Source: Bacteroidales bacterium
Lineage (GTDB): Bacteria; Bacteroidota; Bacteroidia; Bacteroidales; UBA3824
Length of the DNA: 52,066 nt
Direction of reading: 5' to 3'
NCBI GenBank assembly: GCA_017651345.1
Contig: JAGCDD010000460.1
Coordinates: 1 to 52,066, forward strand
The notes under the pieces are model-generated. The model was not told the origin of the DNA. It saw only the letters and a program-made list of their open reading frames with translations, and searched no databases. Made by a program: the position numbers and the translations under genes. Below, one piece after another: positions 1-8,301 of this stretch (the stretch's first letter is position 1; each line of letters starts with the position of its first letter).

Positions 1-63
1 GAGACTCGGACTCGCGACCCCAACCTTGGCAAGGTTGTGCTCTACCAACTGAGCTATTCCCGC
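1..63 (-). tRNA. tRNA-Gly (GCC), 3' end cut by window edge
   Basis: Read on the minus strand from 63, the sequence begins GCGGGAATAGCTCAG and has a GCC anticodon in the CTTGCCAAG loop, then the T-arm GGTCGCGAGTCCGAGTCTC. The acceptor 3' strand lies outside the window. It matches the complete tRNA-Gly at 208-280 over its whole visible length. It is the distal member of a Gly-Leu-Gly cluster transcribed leftward. Confidence 0.93.
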
Positions 64-89
64 AAAATAAATATTTCAAAAAACTTTTG

Positions 90-175
90 TACCCGAGACC
101 GGCATCGAACCGGTACTGCCATTTCTGGCAACGGGATTTTAAGTCCCGCGCGTCTACCAATTCCGCCACCCGGGC
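90..175 (-). tRNA. tRNA-Leu (UAA)
   Basis: On the minus strand the gene starts GCCCGGGTGGCGGAATTGG, the typical tRNA-Leu D-arm (GGTAGACGC). The anticodon loop reads ACTTAAAATC (anticodon UAA), followed by a long variable arm (TTGCCAGAAATGGCA) and T-loop GGTTCGATGCC. The acceptor pairs GCCCGGG with CTCGGGT. The 86-nt length fits a class II tRNA. CCA is not encoded. Confidence 0.95.
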
Positions 176-207
176 TATCCACGATAAACGTTATTTATCT
201 GAAAAAG

Positions 208-280
208 AGCGGGAAACGAGACTCGGACTCGCGACCCCAACCTTGGCAAGGTTGTGCTCTACCAACTGAGCTATTCCCGC
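208..280 (-). tRNA. tRNA-Gly (GCC)
   Basis: Complete 73-nt tRNA on the minus strand: acceptor GCGGGAA pairs with TTCCCGC, D-arm AGCTCAGTTGGTAGAGC, anticodon loop with GCC, T-arm GGGTCGCGAGTCCGAGTCTC. It is the promoter-proximal gene of the cluster and identical to the visible part of the copy at 1-63. CCA is not encoded. Confidence 0.95.
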
Positions 281-316
281 ATTATGTTAAAGAACTTGGT
301 TTTCTCAAACGCGGTG

Positions 317-347
317 CAAAGATAGAACTCATTTTCGTATCTACAAA
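317..347 (-). promoter_or_regulatory. Promoter of the tRNA cluster
   Basis: On the minus strand TTTG (347-344) is followed after 19 bases by TATCTTTG (324-317), an excellent match to the Bacteroidota TTTG / TAnnTTTG promoter. Transcription would start near 310, about 30 bases before tRNA-Gly. Confidence 0.75.
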
Positions 348-429
348 CTTTTGCAGCTGTTTTTTTGAAAAATTTATCCAAAAAATCTTTAACATTTTTA
401 TTTTCAGGTGCTAATACCTAAACTTTTTT

Positions 430-1902
430 TTAGTACGAACGGGCAAAAACCACACGCTGTTTTGAGGGCTTGCCTGAAATCATATCCACGCCGTCTTCCA
501 AGGGGTTGTTTAACGGAATGCAGCGTATTGTGGCTTTGGTTTCCTCTTTGATGCGAGCCTCGGTTTCTTCGGTGCCGTCCCAAGGTGCGTATACAAAGCC
601 GCCTTTTTCGATAATGGCTTTAAACTCATCGTAAGTGTCGGCTTTGTAGGTGTGCTCCTCGCGGAATTTGAGGGCTTTTTGGAACATATTTTTCTGAATA
701 TCGTCCAAAAGATTTACGATGTAATCCTCAATGCCATTGATAGATACCGACGATTTTTCTAATGTATCGCGGCGGAAAACCTCAATTGTGCCATTCTCCA
801 CGTCGCGCATACCGATGGCAAGACGTACGGGAATGCCTTGGAGTTCGTATTGAGCAAACTTCCATCCGGGTTTGTTTTGGTCGCTGTCGTCGAATTTTAC
901 CTCTAAACCTTTGGCTTTGAGGGCATTGATTATGGGGTCAACCTTTTGGCTGATAGCGGCGAGGTCTTCGGCTTTTTTGAAAATCGGAACTATAACCACG
1001 TGAATAGGAGCAAGTTTCGGAGGAAGCACAAGACCATTGTCGTCGCTGTGAGTCATTATCAACGCACCCATAAGACGTGTAGAAACGCCCCACGATGTAG
1101 CCCAAACGGTTTCTTGCTTGCCCTCCTTGTTGAGGAATTTAACGTCGAAAGCCTTGGCAAAATTCTGTCCGAGGAAGTGCGATGTACCTGCCTGCAATGC
1201 CTTTCCGTCTTGCATCATAGCCTCTATACAGAAGGTCTCCAACGCGCCTGCAAAACGCTCGGTGGGAGTTTTTACACCTTTGAGTACAGGAATGGCGAGG
1301 AAATTTTCGCAAAAATCGGCATAAACGTTGAGCATACGTGTAGCCTCTTCCAAAGCCTCTTCTTTGGTGGCGTGTGCGGTGTGTCCCTCCTGCCAAAGAA
1401 ATTCGGCGGTACGGAGGAAAAGACGTGTGCGCATCTCCCAACGTACTACGTTGGCCCATTGGTTAACGAGAATCGGGAGGTCGCGATACGAACGTATCCA
1501 ATTTTTGTATGTGTTCCAAATAATGGTTTCGGAAGTTGGGCGAACAATAAGTTCTTCTTCGAGTTTTGCGTTTTCATCTACCACAATGTCTTTACCATCG
1601 TCGGAATTCTTTAAGCGATAGTGAGTTACCACTGCGCACTCTTTGGCAAAGCCTTTTACGTGTTCGGCCTCACGGCTAAAAAACGATTTTGGAATAAAAA
1701 TGGGGAAATAAGCGTTTTTGTGACCCGTTGCCTTAAACATAGCGTCGAGAGCATCGTGCATTTTTTCCCAAATAGAATAACCGTAGGGCTTGATTACCAT
1801 ACAGCCCCTAACAGCGGAGTTTTCCGCCAAGTCAGCGTTGATTACCAAATCGGTGTACCATTTGGAATAGTCGTCAGCGCGTTTTGTAACAAAATCTGCC
1901 AT
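430..1902 (-). CDS. proS: Prolyl-tRNA synthetase, short archaeal/eukaryotic type
   Basis: Charges tRNA-Pro with proline in the cytoplasm. At 490 aa with no editing insertion it is the short ProS type found in Bacteroidota and archaea rather than the roughly 570-aa E. coli type. Class II core motifs are visible: the TSETIIW stretch near residue 123 and motif 2 with [20 protein letters not shown] near residue 154-173. An anticodon-binding region ([10 protein letters not shown] onward) follows from about residue 300, and the protein ends in the typical ...[10 protein letters not shown]. The ATG at 1902 gives the family N-terminus ([15 protein letters not shown]). It is a single gene lying between the tRNA cluster and the divergent gene at 2091. 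Confidence 0.95.
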   Translation of the reverse strand: MADFVTKRADDYSKWYTDLVINADLAENSAVRGCMVIKPYGYSIWEKMHDALDAMFKATGHKNAYFPIFIPKSFFSREAEHVKGFAKECAVVTHYRLKNSDDGKDIVVDENAKLEEELIVRPTSETIIWNTYKNWIRSYRDLPILVNQWANVVRWEMRTRLFLRTAEFLWQEGHTAHATKEEALEEATRMLNVYADFCENFLAIPVLKGVKTPTERFAGALETFCIEAMMQDGKALQAGTSHFLGQNFAKAFDVKFLNKEGKQETVWATSWGVSTRLMGALIMTHSDDNGLVLPPKLAPIHVVIVPIFKKAEDLAAISQKVDPIINALKAKGLEVKFDDSDQNKPGWKFAQYELQGIPVRLAIGMRDVENGTIEVFRRDTLEKSSVSINGIEDYIVNLLDDIQKNMFQKALKFREEHTYKADTYDEFKAIIEKGGFVYAPWDGTEETEARIKEETKATIRCIPLNNPLEDGVDMISGKPSKQRVVFARSY

Positions 1903-2090
1903 TGTATAAACAATTTTCTTAAATAAATTTTCAGATTACAAAGAAAAACAATATTTTTGACATTTGGATTATGCTTGTTAACTTTTTTTAGCAAGATGCG
2001 AGTTCATTTTAATTTTTATTCGCCAACAATTATAGCAAACATTTCGATATAATGATTAAAAGATGTCTAACCCGATAAAAATTTAAGACT

Positions 2091-3290
2091 ATGATAAAGA
2101 AATTATTTTTAATAATGCTTTTGGCGGCTTTCGCAGTTACAGGCCGCGCTCAAAGCGACTATTACGAGTACGACGACAACGACGGCTACGAAAACACCGG
2201 CGTTTACGAAATCGAAGACGATGTTTACGACTCGTACGAGGTGAGAATCAAACGTTTCCATCACCCCAAGACCGTTATCCGCAAAACCTACTACGACGGA
2301 TTGTTTACCATCGGTGCCGCCGCCGCCATCATCACCGTGGCAGCCACACCTTATTATTGGCATCCGCTCTACTATTCGTGGTACCGTCCCGTGGTTTATC
2401 ACCGCTATTACACTAACTGCGTAAGACACAGTTACTACCGCTATTCGTATTACCGTCCGGGAGTGGTGGTTTGGCACGATTACGGATACCGTCCAGTGCA
2501 CACAGTTTATCATTACGATTACTACTATCGTCCTGTGTATCATACCACTTACCACTATTATCACTACACCCCGCGCTACTACGACCGCTATGCCTACAAT
2601 CACGCCCGCTGGAACGCCAACCGCTACAACTATTACCACGGCTACAACCGCCATTACAGCCCGTCGTACCAACGCAGCCACTCGTATTCAAACCGCAGCA
2701 ACGACTACAACCGCAGCAACAATGTAAACCGTAGCGACCATTACAACTCGCATTCGGGCACATCAAACCGCAATTCACATTCGGGTTCTACCAATCGTTC
2801 AAACGGTTACAGCAACAGTCATTCGGGAAGCAGCCATTCAGGAAGTGCCAACAGCCACAGCGGATCATCAAACCGCTCAAACGGATACAGCAACGGCAGC
2901 CACTCAGGTAGCAGCCACAGTGGAAGTTCTTCAAGCCATAGCGGAAGTTCATACAACCGTTCAGGCAGTTCTTCAAGCCATAGCGGAAGTTCTTCGAGCC
3001 ACAGTGGAAGTTCATACAGCCGTTCTGGAAGTTCTTCAAGCCATAGCGGAAGTTCTTCGAGCCACAGCGGAAGTAGCACACGCTCAGGCAGTTCTTCTTC
3101 ACACAGCGGAAGCTCGTCAAGCCATAGCGGTAGTTCTTCAAGCCGTAGCGGTAGTTCTTCAAGCCATAGCGGTAGTTCTTCTTCACACAGCGGAAGTTCA
3201 CACAGTGGAAGCTCATCATCTCATAGCGGAAGTTCTCACAGTGGAAGCAGCCATTCAGGAAGTAGTCATTCCGGCAGCAGCCACAGATAA
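2091..3290 (+). CDS. Secreted Tyr-rich protein with long Ser/Gly/His repeat tail
   Basis: Not recognised as a known family. Residues 1-20 form a signal peptide (MIKKLFLIMLLAAFAVTGRAQ). Next come an acidic tyrosine-rich stretch (about 21-50), a conserved-looking segment with one hydrophobic helix (GLFTIGAAAAIITVAATPYYW, about 70-90), and a Tyr/His/Arg-rich region (90-205). From about residue 220 to the end the protein consists of SHSGSS/SRSGSS repeats, with slightly varied codons (agccatagcggaagttct). A lipid-kinase gene starts 12 bp downstream and may be co-transcribed. The composition suggests an extended surface or matrix polymer, possibly metal-binding through histidine; this is inference. 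The long open frames on the other strands here are by-products of the repeat. Confidence 0.8.
   Translation: MIKKLFLIMLLAAFAVTGRAQSDYYEYDDNDGYENTGVYEIEDDVYDSYEVRIKRFHHPKTVIRKTYYDGLFTIGAAAAIITVAATPYYWHPLYYSWYRPVVYHRYYTNCVRHSYYRYSYYRPGVVVWHDYGYRPVHTVYHYDYYYRPVYHTTYHYYHYTPRYYDRYAYNHARWNANRYNYYHGYNRHYSPSYQRSHSYSNRSNDYNRSNNVNRSDHYNSHSGTSNRNSHSGSTNRSNGYSNSHSGSSHSGSANSHSGSSNRSNGYSNGSHSGSSHSGSSSSHSGSSYNRSGSSSSHSGSSSSHSGSSYSRSGSSSSHSGSSSSHSGSSTRSGSSSSHSGSSSSHSGSSSSRSGSSSSHSGSSSSHSGSSHSGSSSSHSGSSHSGSSHSGSSHSGSSHR
2740..3287 (+). repeat. In-frame degenerate repeat encoding SHSGSS units
   Basis: About 30 short units coding Ser-(His/Arg)-Ser-Gly-Ser-Ser, for example AGCCATAGCGGAAGT, dominate this interval. 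Higher-order repeats (SSSHSGSSSSHSGSSYSRSG) are seen at 2930-3080. Such tracts are prone to copy-number change by slippage. Confidence 0.85.
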
Positions 3291-3302
3291 CATAAAATAT
3301 TA

Positions 3303-4175
3303 ATGGACAATAAATTAAAGATTCTATTTATAGTAAACCCAATTTCGGGCATTGGACGGCAAAAAAAAATTGAGCAGTTGATCGACCTCAATTTAAACAA
3401 AGAGCGGTTCATGCCCGAAATTTGCTATACCCAGTATGCGGGACATGCCATAGAAATTGCCCGCCAAGCCGTTGATAATTACCACATTGTAACCGCAATT
3501 GGCGGCGACGGCTCTATCAACGAAACCGCATCGCAATTAGTAGGAACAGAAACCGCTTTGGCAGTAATCCCTTGCGGATCGGGCAACGGTTTTGCACGCA
3601 CATTAAACATTCCGCTGAAACCCGAAGATGCCGTAACACATTTAAACACAGCCGATTTTAAAACCATCGACACCTGCACCGTCAATGATAAGTTTTTTAT
3701 AAGCATAGCCGGAACTGGATTTGATTCGGTGGTGGCAGCCAAATACGAACAGATGCCCGGACGCGGCTTTAAAACATATTTTAAGGCTGGGTTCGGCAGT
3801 TTTTTTAAATACCAACAAGACGAATACACATTATTATATAACGGCATTGAGCGCAAAGAACGGGCATTTTTGATAACAGCCTGCAATTCAACTCAATACG
3901 GATACAATTTTAGAATAGCCCCGCAAGCCGTTTTAGACGATGGATTGTTGGACGTTGCCATTGTCCGCCGTCCTCCCCTATGGCGCATACCCTACACCGC
4001 CGCCGGCATAATGCTTGGACGTGCCCATCGCTCAAAATACATCGACATAGTAAGATGCCCCTCCATCACCATCAAAGGCAGCACCAGCGGCTACATCAAT
4101 CTCGATGGCGAAACCGTTGAATGTCAGGGAGATTTGGTGTTTAAAGTGGCTGGAAAGGTGAAGTTTTTTGGATAG
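3303..4175 (+). CDS. Diacylglycerol kinase family lipid kinase (YegS/DgkB-like)
   Basis: A 290-aa member of the DAGK catalytic-domain family. NPISG at residues 12-16 and GGDGSINE at 67-74 are the nucleotide-binding signatures, followed by CGSGNGFAR near 97-105. The C-terminal half has the family's beta-sandwich pattern ending in a Y-I-N-L-D-G-E motif (about 265-271). Members phosphorylate diacylglycerol or a related lipid at the inner membrane; the substrate cannot be told from sequence. It lies 12 bp after the Ser/Gly/His-repeat gene and immediately before the repeat/remnant region at 4181. Confidence 0.9.
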   Translation: MDNKLKILFIVNPISGIGRQKKIEQLIDLNLNKERFMPEICYTQYAGHAIEIARQAVDNYHIVTAIGGDGSINETASQLVGTETALAVIPCGSGNGFARTLNIPLKPEDAVTHLNTADFKTIDTCTVNDKFFISIAGTGFDSVVAAKYEQMPGRGFKTYFKAGFGSFFKYQQDEYTLLYNGIERKERAFLITACNSTQYGYNFRIAPQAVLDDGLLDVAIVRRPPLWRIPYTAAGIMLGRAHRSKYIDIVRCPSITIKGSTSGYINLDGETVECQGDLVFKVAGKVKFFG

Positions 4176-4180
4176 AATTT

Positions 4181-4266
4181 TACAGATAGAAATGTATTTA
4201 TGGATAAAATTATTACATTTTGAAATGTAAAAATAGCCAGAAATTTGCATTTGGGAATGTAAAAAA
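4181..4266 (+). repeat. Three 32-bp tandem repeats, each with a dyad (locus B)
   Basis: Units start at 4181, 4213 and 4245. The central one is a perfect inverted repeat TTACATTT-TG-AAATGTAA (4213-4230); the flanking ones are diverged (TTACAGATAGAAATGTAT; TTGCATTTGGGAATGTAA). They directly precede the ATPase C-terminal remnant at 4266. The arrangement parallels the repeats before the intact ATPase gene (38686-38773). Confidence 0.7.
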
Positions 4267-4391
4267 TGCTCAATATGGGCAACTCTTTTGACCAAATCAA
4301 AGATATAGAAGATAGTTACCTTGCCGTTGACGACACCGAGATAGGATACGGAAATAGGATTCCGCTGTGGATGTGTGGGTTGGTGTATTAA
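4266..4391 (+). pseudogene. C-terminal remnant of a DUF4143-type AAA ATPase
   Basis: A 41-codon frame (ATG 4266, TAA 4389-4391) encodes ...DSYLAVDDTEIGYGNRIPLW... and ends MCGLVY. The last 24 residues differ from the C-terminus of the intact ATPase at 37434-38639 (DSYLAVDDMEVGFGNRIPLW, then MFGFLY) at only six positions. Everything upstream that should encode the Walker motifs is missing; only the three 32-bp repeats remain in front of it. This looks like a deletion scar of a paralogous ATPase gene. Expression as a peptide is possible but not supported. Confidence 0.8.
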
Positions 4392-4399
4392 GCAACCGT

Positions 4400-4450
4400 A
4401 TATTTCATATTATACATTTTTAGGTGTTTATTTTTTAGCGCTGTAAAGAT
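4400..4450 (-). repeat. Stray copy of the CPBP-protease gene start region
   Basis: Positions 4400-4450 match 8274-8324 without gaps at 45 of 51 bases. The copy at 8274 spans the junction between the nuclease stop codon and the CPBP protease start. The stray copy retains the reading MYNMKY on the minus strand (ATG at 4417) and then stops after three unrelated codons (TVA). Confidence 0.7.
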
Positions 4451-4494
4451 AATAAAAAAAAACAAAAATAATTCTACGTTCAGAAAAATATAGT

Positions 4495-4502
4495 TATATT
4501 TG
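4495..4502 (+). promoter_or_regulatory. -7 element upstream of the TPR-CHAT gene
   Basis: TATATTTG fits TAnnTTTG and lies about 40 bases before the ATG at 4543. No convincing -33 TTTG is seen at the expected distance, so this is a weaker call. Confidence 0.45.
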
Positions 4503-4542
4503 TATCAACTAAAAAAACATTAATATTTGGTGTTTAAAATTG

Positions 4543-7344
4543 ATGAAGCAACTCACTGTTATTATTATACTTATGTTAATACCTTTGGTGTCGATGCCGC
4601 AGAGCAAACAATCGGAACAAAGGTTTCAGCAGGGTATAGAACTTTTCAACTCACAAAAATACGAAGAGGCTTTGTTGTGTTTCAAAAAATGCGATGCTCT
4701 CGATAAGAAAAAACTCAAATCAAATGATTACAACTATTTTCGCGCAGAATTAAAAATGGCCGACTGTTACAACGGTTTGGCAGATAATTGTTACGAACGT
4801 CTCAACTACGACGATGCTATCAGGCTTGAAAACTTAACGATTGAGATAAGAAAGAAAATTTTGGGTGAAAACCATCACGACTATGCCGCTGCCTTAATAA
4901 TTCTTGGCAGATTTTATCACAAAAAAGGTAACGATACCGAGGCTATAAGGCTTGTAACCAATGCGATGAATATTTTAAAGAGGATTGGCAACGACGATGC
5001 CGAATATGCCGAATCGCTCAACGACTTGGCTTTATACAACGATTACAACGGCGATACTCCCGAAGCTATCAGGCTTGGCACTGCGGCTATTGAGGTGTGG
5101 AACAAGTGTTTAGGTAACGCACATCGCAACTATGCCATCGCCGTAAGCAATATTGCAAGATATTATTTCAACCTTGGCAACGTTGACGAGGCGATTAGCA
5201 AAGAGACCGCCGCATTAGAGATTTTCAAAAAATCTGTCGGTGAAAATCATTTCGACTATGCCACTTCGCTCAACAATCTTGCGTGGTACAACAACTACAA
5301 AGGCAACCATAAAGAGGCCATTAGGCTTGGTACTTTGGCAGTAGAAACATACAAAAAAGTATTAGGAAACCGACACTCTTATTATGCCATCGGGCTCAAC
5401 AATCTTGCCGGATATTACAGTGAAACAGACAATTACAATGAGGCTAAAAATTTTTTATCCGAATCGATACAAATAAAAAAAGATATTTTGGGTAATCAAC
5501 ATCCTTCGTACGCTTTGTCGCTCAACAATCTTGCTGAATTATATTGCAATTTGGGTAATTACAACGAGGCTATCAGAGTGGGCACAAATGCATTGTCTAT
5601 CCGCAAAAAAGTTTTGGGAGCAGGACATTTCCGCATTGCCGAATCGCTAAAACAACTTGCCGACATTTACCTTATTGTGGGCAAATACGACAGCGCAGCT
5701 AATTATTATTTAGAATGTTACAAAAGCATCACCTCGTTTATATTAAAAAATTTTTCGTCGATGACAAACAAAGAACGTGCTGACTTTTGGAACAAAAACT
5801 CTCAATTTTTCAACAAAAACTTGCCTTACGCAGCTTACGTTCATCCCGATTCTGCGTTATGTTCGCTCGCATACGACAGTCAGATTTTTGCCAAAGGTCT
5901 GCTGCTCAACACCGAACTCGAAATTCAAAAACTCATAGAACAGAGCGGCGACTCCACATTCTCAAATCGATACTACAAAATAAAGCAAGACCGCGCGAGG
6001 CTCGACAATCTTTACCAAAAAGCGGTGGAAAATAGAAAGATAAACACAGATTCGCTTCAAATAATAATCGACAACGAAGAACGCTTGCTTGTGGCATCGT
6101 CGAAGGCTCTTGGTGATTATACAAAAAACCTCTCCATTAGTTGGAAAGATATACAGAAGAATCTAAAAAACAACGATTTAGCAATAGAATTTACTATTGT
6201 AAAAGACTCCGTCAACAAACAGATTTTTTATGTAGCCCTTGTGCTCAACAACCAAATGCAACATCCTAAACTCGTAAAACTGTTTTCTACCGACGACTTT
6301 TGGTGTATCCGAACCAAAGATTATTACACCTCCCCCCTACTCTACAACCTTGTTTGGCAACCGTTGGAGCCGTATCTCAAAAATGTTAAAACAGTGTATT
6401 TTTCGCCCGCAGGACATTTTCACAAAATAGGCATCGAGTATCTTCCCGACGACAAAGGCAACATTTTTGCCGAACAATTTGATACTTATCGTCTGTCGTC
6501 AACTCGCGAACTTACTTTAACTCACCCAGTAAACCCAGAGAGAAAAGCAACCACCTACGGCGGCATTCAATACGACTTTTCGGAAGAAGAATGGCAAAAC
6601 CTTAAAAACGAAAATGATTCTATCCGCCGTCAATTTCGCGACATTCCGCAGATAAACAACGATTTTAGAGGCAACGACTTTGGCTACCTCGCCGGCACTA
6701 AAATAGAATCAGTGTCTATTGCAAAACTCTTATTTGCAGCGCATTACGATATTGACGCACTTACCGACGCCGATGCTACCGAAGAATCTTTTAAACGGCT
6801 TTCGGGCTCTAACATAAAAATACTGCACATTGGCACTCACGGTTTTTATCAAACTGAAAACGATTTGATTAGCTCAGGTTATAGTTTTTTTAAAGAGACA
6901 CAAAACGACGAAGACCGTTCGCTCAGTTGCAGCGGATTGCTATTTGCAGGGGCAAATTCAGCGTTAGACCCGCTTCGCCACATCGAAATTCCCGATGGCA
7001 CCGAAGACGGAATTCTAACTGCCAAAGAAATATCGCGACTCGATTTTAGCGGATTAGATTTGGTGGTGCTGTCGGCGTGCCAAACAGGATTGGGAAAGAT
7101 AACAAGCGAAGGAGTTTTCGGATTGCAGCGAGGTTTTAAAAAAGCAGGAGCCCAGACCATTGTTATGAGTCTTTGGGAGGTGAGCGACGAAGCAACACAA
7201 CTACTTATGATAGAGTTTTTTAAAAACCTTACAGGAGGTCAATCAAAACGTGCCGCCTTTCTCAACGCACAAAAAATAGTGCGCCAAAAATATCCCAATC
7301 CGCTGTATTGGGCTGCATTTATAATGGTGGACGGAATGGAATAA
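4543..7344 (+). CDS. Secreted TPR-CHAT domain protein
   Basis: A 933-aa protein with a hydrophobic signal peptide (residues 1-20, MKQLTVIIILMLIPLVSMPQ). Tandem TPRs of the 42-residue kinesin-light-chain type (repeated GN..EAIRLGT.A...KK.LG, about 25-400), a helical linker (about 400-560) and a C-terminal CHAT domain follow. CHAT is a caspase/separase-like cysteine peptidase fold. The expected His (LHIGTHGF, residue about 766) and Cys (VLSACQTGLG, about 846) are both present, followed by GLQRGFKKAGAQTIVMSLW. An active protease is therefore plausible; the substrate is unknown. An alternative TTG lies one codon upstream (4540), but ATG 4543 is preferred. The gene converges on the CPBP protease gene with 5 bp between stop codons. 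Confidence 0.9.
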   Translation: MKQLTVIIILMLIPLVSMPQSKQSEQRFQQGIELFNSQKYEEALLCFKKCDALDKKKLKSNDYNYFRAELKMADCYNGLADNCYERLNYDDAIRLENLTIEIRKKILGENHHDYAAALIILGRFYHKKGNDTEAIRLVTNAMNILKRIGNDDAEYAESLNDLALYNDYNGDTPEAIRLGTAAIEVWNKCLGNAHRNYAIAVSNIARYYFNLGNVDEAISKETAALEIFKKSVGENHFDYATSLNNLAWYNNYKGNHKEAIRLGTLAVETYKKVLGNRHSYYAIGLNNLAGYYSETDNYNEAKNFLSESIQIKKDILGNQHPSYALSLNNLAELYCNLGNYNEAIRVGTNALSIRKKVLGAGHFRIAESLKQLADIYLIVGKYDSAANYYLECYKSITSFILKNFSSMTNKERADFWNKNSQFFNKNLPYAAYVHPDSALCSLAYDSQIFAKGLLLNTELEIQKLIEQSGDSTFSNRYYKIKQDRARLDNLYQKAVENRKINTDSLQIIIDNEERLLVASSKALGDYTKNLSISWKDIQKNLKNNDLAIEFTIVKDSVNKQIFYVALVLNNQMQHPKLVKLFSTDDFWCIRTKDYYTSPLLYNLVWQPLEPYLKNVKTVYFSPAGHFHKIGIEYLPDDKGNIFAEQFDTYRLSSTRELTLTHPVNPERKATTYGGIQYDFSEEEWQNLKNENDSIRRQFRDIPQINNDFRGNDFGYLAGTKIESVSIAKLLFAAHYDIDALTDADATEESFKRLSGSNIKILHIGTHGFYQTENDLISSGYSFFKETQNDEDRSLSCSGLLFAGANSALDPLRHIEIPDGTEDGILTAKEISRLDFSGLDLVVLSACQTGLGKITSEGVFGLQRGFKKAGAQTIVMSLWEVSDEATQLLMIEFFKNLTGGQSKRAAFLNAQKIVRQKYPNPLYWAAFIMVDGME

Positions 7345-7349
7345 AAACC

Positions 7350-8291
7350 CTACTGCATTTCAAATGCCTCTTTTAAATTCCACCCTAACTTTTTGTGTAG
7401 CAGCGCATACATCACTACTGTTACCAATATCGGGGTGAGCCACATAGCGATAGAAAACTCCTCTTTGGCTTGAACAAACAGCGGCGAGGCTCCAAAGGTG
7501 CTACCTTCATTACCAAAAATTGCAAACGCCACAAAATTATTAATAAAGTGTATGCCCCACGAAAACTCTAATCCATCGTCAACAATGGTAAAGAATCCGA
7601 GCATCGCTCCCATTAAAATAAAGACGGGTATCGCCTTAAAAAATCCATACTCAAACACCTCAGGATTGATGCTATGCATTAGTCCAAAAGTAACAGATGT
7701 AATTACCAAAGCCCAAATCTTGCTTTTGGTGCAAAGTCCCAAACCTTGCATAATGTAGCCGCGAAAAATCAACTCTTCGCAACCTGTTTGAAAAGGCACA
7801 AGAATAATGGCAAGTATCACAAATACAATGTATTTGCTACCGTCAAATTGAAAAGTAATATTAGTTTCGGGAGAAATCAACAGGGCAACCACAGTTACCA
7901 AGCCCATTATAACAAAATAACCTGCTACACCAACAAAGAAACGACCAAGACGGAAACGTTTTTCGCCCGAAATCAAAGTCATACGGTCGCGCTTATGGAA
8001 CGGCTTGAATAGCAGCCAAGTAACACCAATCCAAAATACAAACGAGAGCATCAGCACCACAAATCCGGGCAGGTCGTTAAGCATATTCATTGAAGTTTTT
8101 ATAGCCTCAGAAAAATCTCCGTTTTGAAGTCCGGGCATTTCACCGTTGATAGCCTTGCGGACATACAAAATAGGCATATATACCACACTCGGTATCTGTG
8201 CCACCACATATCCGATTGCTAATAGTGCCACATATAGTAGCCAATGGTTCTTGCCTTCGCGGGCGTTTTCAAAATATTTCATATTATACAT
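7350..8291 (-). CDS. CPBP family intramembrane metalloprotease (Abi/Rce1-like)
   Basis: A 313-aa protein with about eight membrane segments. It carries the three CPBP signatures: EExxxR (CEELIFRGY, E172/E173/R177), FxxxH (FGLMH, His206) and HxxxN (HFINN, His248/N252). Family members are Rce1-like glutamic/metallo proteases acting on membrane or prenylated substrates, or in peptide maturation and immunity; the substrate here is unknown. The start is taken at the MYNMKYF codon (8291), 10 bp after the upstream nuclease stop; 8282 is possible. A longer frame (to 8426) overlaps the nuclease gene and is unlikely. It is the last gene of a leftward cluster. Confidence 0.88.
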   Translation of the reverse strand: MYNMKYFENAREGKNHWLLYVALLAIGYVVAQIPSVVYMPILYVRKAINGEMPGLQNGDFSEAIKTSMNMLNDLPGFVVLMLSFVFWIGVTWLLFKPFHKRDRMTLISGEKRFRLGRFFVGVAGYFVIMGLVTVVALLISPETNITFQFDGSKYIVFVILAIILVPFQTGCEELIFRGYIMQGLGLCTKSKIWALVITSVTFGLMHSINPEVFEYGFFKAIPVFILMGAMLGFFTIVDDGLEFSWGIHFINNFVAFAIFGNEGSTFGASPLFVQAKEEFSIAMWLTPILVTVVMYALLHKKLGWNLKEAFEMQ

Positions 8292-8301
8292 TTTTAGTTG
8301 T

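Noticed and set aside
37-414. 125-aa open frame across the tRNA cluster
   Set aside because: It reads antisense through three tRNA genes and has no coding signature.
946-1926. Several 100-220-aa frames opposite and within proS
   Set aside because: They are shadow frames of a clear proS coding sequence.
1903-2090. Possible ncRNA or riboswitch in the proS/2091 gap
   Set aside because: AT-rich with no stable paired structure that I can see.
2109-3303. Long frames on both strands over the Ser/Gly/His-repeat gene (Val-, Cys- and Leu-rich products)
   Set aside because: They arise from the repetitive codons; only the plus frame has a signal peptide.
4543-7344. TPR-CHAT of a type III-E CRISPR (Craspase) system
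   Set aside because: No cas genes are nearby and the protein has an export signal.
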